Counted from the stretch's first letter, positions 8,402 to 17,489 are shown. The stretch is 27,262 nucleotides of DNA from CAZIKB01 sp964539665 (GCA_964539665.1 CAZIKB010000089.1:1-27262); one strand, 5' to 3'. The notes: a model not told the origin generated them from the sequence alone. Numbers and translations: made by a program.

Positions 8402-9295
8402 TTAAATACTTGCAATAAATGAGTGGTCTTTACTTTCAATTAATTTTGAAGCCTTATTTGAAACATGATTATTTGCTCGAATATACAATTCGTAAATCAA
8501 TTCCCAGAATTCATTTTTAATGTCTTGAAATTCGATTTTTAAATCACAACTTAAAGCTTCATCTCGGTATATTGCCCTACCATGAATCTTGGTATGCTCA
8601 GGAGTTAGAAAGATTTTTATTTTTTCTTTAATTTCATCTGTAGTTTTGTCTTGCATCATTCCGCAAGCAAGACTCCGGATTGCAATGTCCTCTGACAACT
8701 CTACTGCTGCCTTAAATTCTTTTATTTCTCTGGCATCATAATTGCTTAATTGTTGTAAATATGGCTGTAAATTACCTTTTTTCTCACTTACTGCATTTTC
8801 AAATAACTCTTCATAACTTTTAACAATATTCCAAACAGAAAATCTATTAAGCATTCCCTCATCACCAATCGTAATCTGTGGATCAATGGGACCCAATTCT
8901 GAGGTGGCCCCCATTAAAATCTTGCTAGCTCCAAAACAAATCATTGTTGCGGCAGACTTTGCTTTACCCGGCACGATAATCCAGTACTCACCGGTCTGGC
9001 TATAATTACGACAAACATTAATTATTCGCTCTGCTGCAAGACCATCGCCACCGGGGGAACTGATAATTAATGTTAAACCTTTTGATAAATCCGTCTTCTG
9101 TAAAATCCCCTCTAACATATCGGCATCTTCATCCTCAATCATTACTGGATGAGTAAAACTGGTAAAGTATGAAACAATGGGTCTATTTAATTTTTTTTCT
9201 AATTGAATATATATATGTTTTCGAGTATCATGTCCTTGATTTTCTTCTTGCATTACGTGTTGTATTACTGGATATGATTCAGAAAATGAAGCCAA
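8402..9295 (-). CDS. SDH-family Clp-fold serine proteinase
   Basis: The 297-residue protein matches the pattern of the SDH_sah (serine dehydrogenase proteinase) family, a relative of SppA and ClpP. Typical motifs are LIISSPGGDGLAAERI (oxyanion-hole region), VPGKAKSAATMICFGA with the probable nucleophile S114, and MGATSELGPIDPQI. There is no signal peptide or membrane segment, so unlike SppA it should be cytoplasmic. The start is TTG (9295-9293), supported by GGAG at 9307-9304 eight bases upstream; no suitable ATG is near. The DNA is more AT-rich than the flanking mutM and NUDIX genes, suggesting an acquired cassette. The 59-residue gene follows after 12 bases. Substrate is unknown; members are often scattered in accessory regions. 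A role in defence or stress is possible but not shown by anything here. Confidence 0.82.
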   Translation of the reverse strand: MASFSESYPVIQHVMQEENQGHDTRKHIYIQLEKKLNRPIVSYFTSFTHPVMIEDEDADMLEGILQKTDLSKGLTLIISSPGGDGLAAERIINVCRNYSQTGEYWIIVPGKAKSAATMICFGASKILMGATSELGPIDPQITIGDEGMLNRFSVWNIVKSYEELFENAVSEKKGNLQPYLQQLSNYDAREIKEFKAAVELSEDIAIRSLACGMMQDKTTDEIKEKIKIFLTPEHTKIHGRAIYRDEALSCDLKIEFQDIKNEFWELIYELYIRANNHVSNKASKLIESKDHSFIASI

Positions 9296-9303
9296 TATTA
9301 TAT

Positions 9304-9307
9304 CTCC
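9304..9307 (-). promoter_or_regulatory. Ribosome binding site that fixes the TTG start of the SDH proteinase
   Basis: GGAG on the minus strand, eight bases before TTG at 9295. It is the only good site near the N-terminus and supports the unusual start codon. Confidence 0.55.
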
Positions 9308-9455
9308 GATAAATAAAATAATATTATGACTAGTAATATAACAACAATTTCTGGAAATTGCAAGTTTTTGTGTGAATAATCAAAAACAATAAATATGATT
9401 TATAATGAACAAAATATTGTAATTATCCCCAATATATTTAATTTTATTAATATTC

Positions 9456-10004
9456 TCATCGAGTATTGGAAGTACCCATATACACTTCACTGTTCAAATT
9501 TTGCTCGTTGAAATATTTTTCAAGTGTAAATTTGATTGCACCAAATGCAATCTGCTCCCAGGGTATTTCTTTTTTGCCGAAGAGCCTGACCTCCTGGCTT
9601 TCTGCACCAGGATAAAAATCAAGATTATTAAGGTCAGCTAAAAATTGTAGATAAACCTGGCCTATATGGGGAATACTGTAGACTGTAAATAATCGAATGA
9701 TTTCTACATCTGCATTGGCTTCTTCCTCGGTTTCTCGTTTTGCTCCTTGCTCTACATCCTCGCCGTTTTCAAGATACCCTGAAGGAAGAGTCCACAGCCC
9801 TTTTCGAGGGCTGATAGCTCTTTTGCAAAGAAGAACCTTTTCTTCCCATCGGGGAAGACAACCCACGATTATTTTGGGATTTTGGTAATGGATTGTCTGG
9901 CAGCTTTTACAGAAGAAACGTTGAAGGTCGTCTCCTGGAATATCACCGAAGCTAATTTTATTTCCACAATGACTACAAAATTTCATTTGTTCTATAAAAG
10001 ACAT
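9456..10004 (-). CDS. NUDIX hydrolase with N-terminal zinc ribbon
   Basis: The 182-residue protein starts with a zinc ribbon (C10-x2-C13 and C32-x2-C35) followed by a NUDIX domain. The NUDIX box spans G76 to A98 (G-x5-E82-x7-R90-E91-x2-E94-E95) and keeps the metal-binding glutamates; the usual Gly near its end is Asn97, a mild deviation. Such enzymes hydrolyse nucleoside diphosphates linked to another moiety; relatives with this zinc ribbon act on ADP-ribose, NADH or FAD-like compounds, but the substrate cannot be told. The ATG at 10004 has a weak site in front; Met7 is an alternative start, still ahead of the zinc ribbon. It is transcribed alone, downstream of the RND operon but separated from it by a terminator. 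Confidence 0.88.
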   Translation of the reverse strand: MSFIEQMKFCSHCGNKISFGDIPGDDLQRFFCKSCQTIHYQNPKIIVGCLPRWEEKVLLCKRAISPRKGLWTLPSGYLENGEDVEQGAKRETEEEANADVEIIRLFTVYSIPHIGQVYLQFLADLNNLDFYPGAESQEVRLFGKKEIPWEQIAFGAIKFTLEKYFNEQNLNSEVYMGTSNTR

Positions 10005-10082
10005 CTATCTTTTGGTTGTAATTTGAATTTATAGTTTTTGCCTTAAATTTTATTGAGGCATTGCCTTACTAATTCTGGTGGT

Positions 10083-10111
10083 AGTTAAATCGTCGTTTTT
10101 TTGCAAAAGTT
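10083..10111 (+). repeat. Dispersed 29-nt repeat, copy A
   Basis: This segment, beginning AGTTAAATC and ending TTTGCAAAAGTT, recurs at 19582-19610 with two substitutions in 29 positions. Both copies are intergenic and in the same orientation. Weaker similarity reaches about 12 bases further upstream. Just upstream of this copy, TGCCTTA (10039-10045) can pair with TGAGGCA (10054-10060) allowing one G-U, and AGGC (10056-10059) could instead pair with GCCT (10063-10066), so alternative hairpins are possible. Function unknown. Confidence 0.6.
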
Positions 10112-10153
10112 TTAAAAAAATTACAAATAAAATATCGAAAAGTCAAGTCCAAC

Positions 10154-10184
10154 AAAAAAGGCCATTTGCATTTCTGCAATGGCC
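10154..10184 (-). terminator. Rho-independent terminator of the RND efflux operon
   Basis: Hairpin of two stem blocks, GGCCAT/ATGGCC and TGCA/TGCA with one bulged T, around a four-base loop (10160-10184). On the minus strand six T residues follow (opposite 10154-10159). It is 31 bases past the stop of the 1052-residue permease gene. A weaker T-rich tail on the plus strand makes it partly bidirectional. Confidence 0.8.
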
Positions 10185-10214
10185 TTTCTGTATCAACAAA
10201 CTGTACTTTCTATA

Positions 10215-13200
10215 TCAAGAATCAGCCTGAGCTAATTCAGTTGCCTGAGTTTTCGATTTGAAGATATACAAAGCAGTTAGCTTCTTGAAGTATTCGCGCA
10301 TATCATCAAATAGAGTGTAGGCCCAGGGTACGGCAATGAGAGAGAGCAGTGTCGAAGTCAAAAGTCCGCCAATGATGGTTCTGCCCATCGGCGCATAAGG
10401 AATGCCAATCAGTGACGCGTTGCCAATGGCCATGGGTAAGAGCCCGCCAATCGTGGTAAACGCGGTCATTAAGATTGGGCGGAACCTGTGTTTCCCTGCC
10501 TCTATAATCGCGTCATAACGACTCCAGCCCTCATTACGCAATCGGTTGATCAGATCGATTAAAACAATGGCATTGTTTACCACAATTCCAACCAGGATAA
10601 CAAATCCAATTTGGCTCATTATGTCAATAGGGGTACCGGTAAGAAACATGATCCAGAATGCGCCAAAGAATGACAAAGGAATCGACATGATCACAGAAAG
10701 CGGTAGCACAAAGGATTCAAATAGAAATCCCATGAGCAAGAAAACAAATGTTATGGACAATATCATCGCAAACTTCATGCTGTCATTGCTTTCTTCAAAA
10801 CGTCTGAAGGTTTCACCCTTATTCCAGGAATAGCCGTAAGGCATTTTAAAGCCTTTCATGACCTGGTCCACCTTACCGAAAAGGGCTTTCATGTTGTCTT
10901 TTGTTGTATTAGCTTTTACGGTTAGATAAGTTTTGCTGTTTTCACGTCTGATTTCTCCCATGCCTTTTTTAACGGTAAAAGTTGCTACGGCGTCCAGGGG
11001 AATTTCTTTGCCGGAAGCCGTAAAGAATGTGAGGTTTTTCAGCTGCGACAAATTGCGACGGTCTTCTTCGCGTAATTGAATATGGACGTCAATTTCTTTT
11101 TCTTCGGTATGGTATTTAGGCAGGGGGAAGCCTCGTAATGCATACTGGACAGTTCCTGAAATAGTATTTGGAGCAATACCATATTTTTTAGCTTGTTCAC
11201 GCTTAATTTCTAAATGAATTTCATCGCTGCCTCTTTCCCGGTCGGTTTCTATGCTGATAATATCTTCGATTGACCGTAATCTCCGCTCTACTTCTTTTGC
11301 TAAAATGGCTAAAGTATTTGTGTCGTCTCCATACAACGTAATTGCCAGGGATGAATCATCACCGTTACTTTCTTGAAACCACCGCGTTCTTATTTTCACT
11401 CCCGGAAATTCTGGTAGCCGTTTTTTAACATCCTCTATGACTGCTTCTCTTTCCATAACGCCGCCTATTTCTACACCCAATGATTTCATTAGATTATTGT
11501 AGGCGATTTCATACCAATCCATTTTTGGGGGCGGAAGTAAAAACACCCGCAACGTGCCGTCATTATGGCTGTGCCGTGCAAGAATGGTTTTAACACCATA
11601 TATATCACTTTTTACACGAATCGTGTCTTCAACTGTTTTGAAGAGTTTTTCAGCATTTTCAATGGTATAATTCTCCGGCATCTCAAAAATGAGTCTGAAG
11701 TCGTTTATGTTACCTTGACTGTCACCTGCTTGTTTTACATTAGAAGCCGCATATTGCATTGATAGAATGACTAAAATTAAAATAATGAACATTTCTACAC
11801 GATGTGTAATGACCCAGGTCAGACCTTTTTGATAAATTTTGTTAGTGTGGATAATTGCCTTCGGTTCTTGTACTTTCCGTTTACTGACTATTTTAGTCGC
11901 CGCTAATGGAATGAACACCATAGCTACAAATAGTGAAGCAATTAAAGCAAGCATTACTGGCAGGCCGATTCGCAGCATAAAAAATCGAAATCCAACGTCG
12001 TCATTCATCAATATTAAAGGAAGAAACACAACAACAGTGGTCAAAGTTGCCAGGGTTACAGCCAACGCTACTTCACTGGTTCCTTGCAAGGAGGATTCTC
12101 GATCAGATTTACCTTCAAATCGCTTCCGGTAGATGTTTTCCAGAACCACAATTGAATTATCTACCACCATACCCACTGAGATCATAAGACCCATCATGGT
12201 AATGAGGTTTAAGGTCCATCCAATAAAATACAATACCGTTACAGTAATTAATAATGAAAGGGGAATGGCTAAAATGACAATAAACGTCATTCGTGTTCTT
12301 CTTAAGAAAAAATAAAGTACAAAGAAAGCAAAGAGACCTCCCCACATACCAGTGCGCTGTAAATTACCGACGGATTCTTCAATCAACTCGCCTTGATTGA
12401 AGAGCGTTTCCATTCTAAAACCACTAAGAGTGGGCTCGTTTTTGAATTCCTTTTCAAATTTACTGGAAATGCTTTTGCACAAACCCACCGTATTTGCAAC
12501 CGATTCTTTGTAAATGCCTATGGTGATGGCGTTTTTATTGTCTATCTTGGTTCGCCAGCGTCTTTCAGGCACATCGTACTTAATTTCCGCAATGTCTTTT
12601 AACCGCAGATTATTTCCCCTGATGGGAAGATTTCTAATTTCATTTATAGTGCGAAATTTGCCCAATGACCGAACAAATATTTTTCGCTGCCCTTCTACTA
12701 CAAATCCACTTGAAATGGAAAAATTGTCGTTGCGTAAGTTCTGAATTACCTCATAGAGGTTAATTTTGTAGCTTTTGACCAGGTCCTGGTTTATTTGAAG
12801 CAAGACAGATTTTTCTTGCGCTCCCCAGATTTCAACCTTTGCAACACCATCAATTCTTTCAAGTGGTTTTTGTAAATGTTGTTCAACCAATAAAAAAGGA
12901 TCATTATGCGGTTCTTTTTCAATGAGGGCGATCCACATTATGGGATCATCACCGTTGCTCCATTTTTGTAAAAACAGACGTTCTATGTCACCGGGAAGCT
13001 CAGCTTTAACACGATCCATTCGGTCCCGTAATTGGGCATAAGCCAGATCCATATCAGTGCCCTGGGAAAATTGCACAAATGTCCAACAACCGTTGCTGCC
13101 GCTATTACTCGTTACCTTGCGGACACCGCTGATTGTCTGGATTTGTTCTTCAATCGGCCTCGCAATTTGTTCTTCTACCTCCTGAGGATTTGAATTCGGG

Positions 13201-13373
13201 TAAGGCGTCCAAACGCCTAAAAACGGAGGCGTAAATCCGGTTGGCATCAAATCAACCGAAATTTGCGTGAAAGCGATGTAACCAACAACCAATAATGCAA
13301 TTAAAGTCATGATCACGGTTACTGGCCTGGTCACTGATAGTTTCGGCAGTAAGCTTTCTTTTAAACGTGTCAT
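10215..13373 (-). CDS. RND efflux permease, HAE1/AcrB type (second permease)
   Basis: A 1052-residue inner-membrane proton-driven pump of the resistance-nodulation-division superfamily, the usual length for AcrB-like proteins. It shows the expected twin pattern: TM1 near residue 20-38, a periplasmic porter domain, TM2-TM6 near 340-495, TM7 near 525, a second porter domain and TM8-TM12 near 865-1030. In TM4 the proton-relay aspartate is D405 but the second acid of AcrB (D408) is N406 (VVDNSIVV); in TM10 the AcrB lysine K940 corresponds to N933 (VVNNAIVL); the TM11 motif RFRPILMT is kept. AAGGTG six bases before the ATG is a good ribosome binding site. It is the last gene of the adaptor-permease-permease operon, 246 bases after the larger permease. 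It probably exports drugs, lipids or other amphiphiles; substrate unknown. Confidence 0.93.
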   Translation of the reverse strand: MTRLKESLLPKLSVTRPVTVIMTLIALLVVGYIAFTQISVDLMPTGFTPPFLGVWTPYPNSNPQEVEEQIARPIEEQIQTISGVRKVTSNSGSNGCWTFVQFSQGTDMDLAYAQLRDRMDRVKAELPGDIERLFLQKWSNGDDPIMWIALIEKEPHNDPFLLVEQHLQKPLERIDGVAKVEIWGAQEKSVLLQINQDLVKSYKINLYEVIQNLRNDNFSISSGFVVEGQRKIFVRSLGKFRTINEIRNLPIRGNNLRLKDIAEIKYDVPERRWRTKIDNKNAITIGIYKESVANTVGLCKSISSKFEKEFKNEPTLSGFRMETLFNQGELIEESVGNLQRTGMWGGLFAFFVLYFFLRRTRMTFIVILAIPLSLLITVTVLYFIGWTLNLITMMGLMISVGMVVDNSIVVLENIYRKRFEGKSDRESSLQGTSEVALAVTLATLTTVVVFLPLILMNDDVGFRFFMLRIGLPVMLALIASLFVAMVFIPLAATKIVSKRKVQEPKAIIHTNKIYQKGLTWVITHRVEMFIILILVILSMQYAASNVKQAGDSQGNINDFRLIFEMPENYTIENAEKLFKTVEDTIRVKSDIYGVKTILARHSHNDGTLRVFLLPPPKMDWYEIAYNNLMKSLGVEIGGVMEREAVIEDVKKRLPEFPGVKIRTRWFQESNGDDSSLAITLYGDDTNTLAILAKEVERRLRSIEDIISIETDRERGSDEIHLEIKREQAKKYGIAPNTISGTVQYALRGFPLPKYHTEEKEIDVHIQLREEDRRNLSQLKNLTFFTASGKEIPLDAVATFTVKKGMGEIRRENSKTYLTVKANTTKDNMKALFGKVDQVMKGFKMPYGYSWNKGETFRRFEESNDSMKFAMILSITFVFLLMGFLFESFVLPLSVIMSIPLSFFGAFWIMFLTGTPIDIMSQIGFVILVGIVVNNAIVLIDLINRLRNEGWSRYDAIIEAGKHRFRPILMTAFTTIGGLLPMAIGNASLIGIPYAPMGRTIIGGLLTSTLLSLIAVPWAYTLFDDMREYFKKLTALYIFKSKTQATELAQADS

Positions 13374-13527
13374 TTTTTCACCTTTTTGTTGCTTTAATTG
13401 AAATAAAGTGAATTATTTATTAATATATTGAACTGTAAACTTAAAGTTATTGCGAAAAACGAAAACCGTAAAAGGAAAAAATTAAATGCGTCTGGAATTG
13501 TTTATCGATATTTGTAATTATTAAATG

Positions 13528-13557
13528 TCCGTGTTATTCCGTGTATCTCAGCGGTAA
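13528..13557. repeat. Short imperfect tandem repeat in the spacer between the two RND genes
   Basis: Units TCCGTGTTAT and TCCGTGTATC follow each other directly, with a degenerate third unit TCAGCGGTAA. Period is 10 bases. Similar 'TCCGTGT' tandem strings occur as dispersed intergenic repeats in assorted bacterial genomes, as far as I remember. The rest of the 246-base spacer (13374-13619) is AT-rich and holds no gene. Confidence 0.45.
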
Positions 13558-13619
13558 ATTTACTTTAGATTCTTGTTAATTCGTTCTTTTCGTTTCTACC
13601 AGGTTTTCCATTTTACGAT

Positions 13620-16600
13620 TCACGATTTCCGATCCAGGATACTATAAACCGTTGGAATTATAATCAAAGTTAAAATTGTTGAAGCTAACAGTCCGATGAT
13701 AACCGTAATTGCCATCGGTGTTCTGATTTCAGCACCATCCCCTAAACCCATCGCCATCGGTAACAAACCTAATACTGTGGTAGCCGTAGTCATGATTATA
13801 GGACGCAGGCGGACTTTGCCAGCCTGTATAATAGCCTCTATTTTTGCCATACCGCGTTCACGAAGTTTATTTATATAATCCACAAGCACAATGGCATTGT
13901 TCACCACAATTCCAGCCAGCATAATCATACCTAAAAAAACTACAATGCTTAATGGAATATTAAGAACATATAGTAGCAATATCACTCCAATCAGAGCCAG
14001 AGGTATGGTGAATATTATTATAAACGGATGAACAATTGATTCGAACTGTGATGCCATGACAATGTAGACTAAAAAGATAGCCAGGGCAAGCGCTAATTTC
14101 AGGCTGGTTAGCGACGTCTCCATTTCCTTGTTTTGACCGGCCAGATTGTAAGTAAAATCACCAGGCAAGCTCATGGATTGTAGAACCTGGTAGATGTCCT
14201 GGCTGATGTTGCTCAGGCTGCGACCACTGATATTTGCTGATACTACTGCAGTACGTTGCTGGTCAACCCGTCTTATTTCAGATGGCCCCTCCTGAACTTT
14301 TATGTTGGCTACGGCTTCTAATGGAATGGGTTTTGGAGCGCCTGGATTTATAATTAGTCTGCTCAAATCATTTATACTTTCTCTGTCACCTTCACGCAGA
14401 CGCACAAGTATATCGATTTTACGGTCTCTTTCTTTGAATTCTGTGGCGACGTCGCCTTTTACTTTATTGCGGACAATCGAGGCCACATCCATAATATTCA
14501 GGTTATACTTTGACAGTAATTGTCGATTGTAAACAATTTGAACTTCTGGATTTCCTCGCTGAATATTTGATTTAATATCAATCACACCTGGAATGGCTTC
14601 CATTCTTTCTTCAAGTTTTTTTGAAAATTCTTGAAGTTTTTGAAGGTTATATCCATGCAATTCGACTTCAACCGGGGTTTTAAAACTGAATAACACTGGT
14701 CGGGAAATTTTCCATTGAATCCCTGAAAAGTTATGCATTTTTTCACGTATTGATTTAATTAATTTCTCTTCTTCTGTCTGAACGCTGCTTGCACGTTTCA
14801 TAGTCACAGTCAATTTCGAAGTGTGTTCGCCTTCCTCACTGCTGGCATTAGCTGTTTTATCAGTACCAGAAACCGAAGCGATCATTTTAATGCCTGGTTC
14901 TGCCATGAGAAAGCTTTGAATTTCTGTAATTTTCTCATCCGTTTTTTCGACAGGTGTTCCAACTGGTAAGGTAACTTCAACATTGAATTCGCCCTGGTGA
15001 ACTTCCGGTATAAGCTCGCTGCCCAATCGCGGAGCAACGATTAGAATACTAAATATAAATAATCCGCCTACTGTTCCTAATACCAGACTGCGATTTTCCA
15101 GAGATCGTTTTAATATTTTTGGATAGACGGTCTCTATTTTGTTATAAGATCGATTAAATCCTTCTAAAACTAACCTGGTTGGTATGGAGAAAATCAGGCG
15201 AAATAAAAGTAATAAACCTTTAACAAAAACAGCTACTGCAGTTAAGAAAAAGTGAAAATTTCGGAAAGTAATTTCCATGGAATAGTGAAACAAAAATTTA
15301 AGACAGATAAATAAGAAAGAAAATGGCAGCCATACGCAGAGCATTACCTTCTTAATCCGGCCCGCTTCTTTTAAGCGATTTTTAATCTTTCTAAAACCAT
15401 CGAATAATGTCGGTGCGGATTGATTAACCAGGAAGGTTGGCCAGATTTCTTTGATAAATTTTAATTTCCAGAAATCCTGGTTGATGGCAAAAATGGTCAT
15501 CCATTCAGTAATTTTGAACTTAATTAATCCAGTAATTCTAATTAATCCTATTACCGGTACAAATGGCAGCATAAGCAATATAGTAAATTGTTTAATCACT
15601 GAAATTATTGCTGCCAGGGCGGAATTCAATATTTTCAGAAAAAGCAGACCTGAAGTTTGAAGAAAAATTGTTATTCCGGAAATCATTCTTGTTACTATAC
15701 CATCAGGATTTTGCTCAGATAAAATTGTATTAATTTTTTCTTCAGTAGAAAATTGAAAGATGTGTTGTTTGAACAAATTATCGGTCTGAACGCCCTGAAT
15801 AAATGTCGAGCTTTTTCGGGATGAAAGCATGGGAATTAGAAAAAGCGCAACAGCTAAAGAAGCAAGCAGGGCAAAAACAACCGTAAGCGCCAGGTTTCCA
15901 AAAATTTGGCCAGCGATGCCTTCGACGAAAACAATCGGGAAAAATACCGCTACTGTTGTCAGGGTGGAGGCAAACACGGCTCCTCCAACTTCGCTAACTC
16001 CGCGTACTGTTGCAGCTTTGAGATTGTCACCTTCCTCACGACAACGCGCAATACTTTCCAGCACCACGATAGAATTGTCCACCAACATCCCGATACCCAG
16101 CGCAAGCCCGCCTAATGACATAATATTTAAAGACACGCCAAAAATCTTCATTGGCGCAAAAGTGGCAATAATGGAAATCGGTATAGATATTCCGATAATT
16201 ATAGTAGGCAATAATTTGCGTAAGAAGAAAAAGAGAACGATTGTCGCCAGAAAACCGCCTGCGATTGCGGTGTTTTTAACCTCGTCCACCGAGTTTTGAA
16301 TAAAGATGGATTGATCTGAAAGCAGGTCAATTTTAATTCCCTCCGGCAGTTGGTGAGAAACATAGTTAGTCATTTGTTTCACTAACATAGCTTCATCATT
16401 TCTTTGTTGAGCATCGCCTCCATCTTTTTCACTGTCATTTTTTTTGCTGTTTGTTGCTTCGCTTTTTTTCTGCGGATCTTCGGATTTCTTTTTTTCAGCT
16501 TCTTCAAGCCCTTTAACAAATGCTTGTTGAGCATCAGTGCCAAAAATTCGGTTTTTTACTCGCTGAGCGACGGCAACGATATTGGCGTCAGCTTCTTTGA

Positions 16601-17489
16601 AAATCTCAATTTCAACATTTTCATGCTGGTTTAAGCGAGTAATGATTTCACGATCTTTAAAAGTACGTTTTACCTGAGCCACATCCCGAATTTTAATTTC
16701 TTTGCCATTCCAGTTTCCGATGACTACTTCACCGACCTCATCAACAGATTTAAACTCATTCAAAGTGCGCACTAAATACTCTGTCTGGCCTTCTTTCAGG
16801 GTGCCACCAGCTAAATTAACGTTTTCCTGGGCTAAACGATTCCTCACTTGTTGAATATTGATACCAATGAGCGTCATCTGCTGCTCGTTGAGTTCAACCC
16901 GGATTTCTTCTTCCAATCCACCTTTGACCTTTACTGCGGCGACGCCTTCCACCGTTTCAAGAATGCGTTTTATTTCTTCGTCCGCTAAATATCTCAGATA
17001 AATCAACGAGGCGTCCCCATATAAACCAATTCGCATAATTGGATCTAACGTCGGATCAAAGCGAAGAATGAGAGGGCGTTTCGCATCTTGCGGCAAGAAT
17101 ACCTGGTCCAGTTTTTCCCGTACATCAGAGGTTGCCTGGTTCATTTCACTATCCCAGGTGAACTCTAATTTCACATCCGACTGCCCGGCTTTGGAAATGG
17201 AGCTGATGCTTACTAAATTATTGACAACTCCTAATGCCTGTTCGACTGGACGCGAAATAGTAGTTTCAATTTCCTCGGGCGCTGTGCCGCTGTATTCTGT
17301 ACGGACTGTTAATGATGGATACGAAATGTCAGGCATGAGATTTACGGGCAGTTGCTGATATGATATCCAGCCAAATACAATCACTCCAATAACCACCATT
17401 AAAATTGCAACAGGACGGGTGGTGGTAAATTTAAAAAATTGACTGTTCTGTGTTTTTATTTCACTGATTTTTGATTTTGAATCTTGCAT
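13620..17489 (-). CDS. RND efflux permease with large hydrophobic insertion (first permease)
   Basis: At 1289 residues this AcrB-like pump is about 240 longer than normal. The standard framework is present: TM1 near 28-46, porter domain, TM2-TM6 near 390-550, TM7 near 800, second porter domain, and TM8-TM12 near 1130-1285. D471 in TM4 is kept with N472 beside it (LVDNSIVV), N1197 replaces the AcrB lysine, and RLRPIIMT is kept. Two insertions explain the length: a highly charged Lys/Asp/Glu/Asn-rich segment in the first porter domain at about 318-366, and roughly 190-220 residues at about 555-775 between TM6 and TM7, a loop that is short and cytoplasmic in AcrB. The latter holds about four hydrophobic stretches separated by basic segments. 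An even number would keep topology. The start ATG has only a weak site; the gene follows the adaptor by 42 bases. Confidence 0.92.
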   Translation of the reverse strand: MQDSKSKISEIKTQNSQFFKFTTTRPVAILMVVIGVIVFGWISYQQLPVNLMPDISYPSLTVRTEYSGTAPEEIETTISRPVEQALGVVNNLVSISSISKAGQSDVKLEFTWDSEMNQATSDVREKLDQVFLPQDAKRPLILRFDPTLDPIMRIGLYGDASLIYLRYLADEEIKRILETVEGVAAVKVKGGLEEEIRVELNEQQMTLIGINIQQVRNRLAQENVNLAGGTLKEGQTEYLVRTLNEFKSVDEVGEVVIGNWNGKEIKIRDVAQVKRTFKDREIITRLNQHENVEIEIFKEADANIVAVAQRVKNRIFGTDAQQAFVKGLEEAEKKKSEDPQKKSEATNSKKNDSEKDGGDAQQRNDEAMLVKQMTNYVSHQLPEGIKIDLLSDQSIFIQNSVDEVKNTAIAGGFLATIVLFFFLRKLLPTIIIGISIPISIIATFAPMKIFGVSLNIMSLGGLALGIGMLVDNSIVVLESIARCREEGDNLKAATVRGVSEVGGAVFASTLTTVAVFFPIVFVEGIAGQIFGNLALTVVFALLASLAVALFLIPMLSSRKSSTFIQGVQTDNLFKQHIFQFSTEEKINTILSEQNPDGIVTRMISGITIFLQTSGLLFLKILNSALAAIISVIKQFTILLMLPFVPVIGLIRITGLIKFKITEWMTIFAINQDFWKLKFIKEIWPTFLVNQSAPTLFDGFRKIKNRLKEAGRIKKVMLCVWLPFSFLFICLKFLFHYSMEITFRNFHFFLTAVAVFVKGLLLLFRLIFSIPTRLVLEGFNRSYNKIETVYPKILKRSLENRSLVLGTVGGLFIFSILIVAPRLGSELIPEVHQGEFNVEVTLPVGTPVEKTDEKITEIQSFLMAEPGIKMIASVSGTDKTANASSEEGEHTSKLTVTMKRASSVQTEEEKLIKSIREKMHNFSGIQWKISRPVLFSFKTPVEVELHGYNLQKLQEFSKKLEERMEAIPGVIDIKSNIQRGNPEVQIVYNRQLLSKYNLNIMDVASIVRNKVKGDVATEFKERDRKIDILVRLREGDRESINDLSRLIINPGAPKPIPLEAVANIKVQEGPSEIRRVDQQRTAVVSANISGRSLSNISQDIYQVLQSMSLPGDFTYNLAGQNKEMETSLTSLKLALALAIFLVYIVMASQFESIVHPFIIIFTIPLALIGVILLLYVLNIPLSIVVFLGMIMLAGIVVNNAIVLVDYINKLRERGMAKIEAIIQAGKVRLRPIIMTTATTVLGLLPMAMGLGDGAEIRTPMAITVIIGLLASTILTLIIIPTVYSILDRKS

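Noticed and set aside
15829..16299. 156-codon plus-strand frame within the large RND permease gene
   Set aside because: Entirely antisense to a well-supported gene, with composition typical of the reverse of hydrophobic coding DNA.
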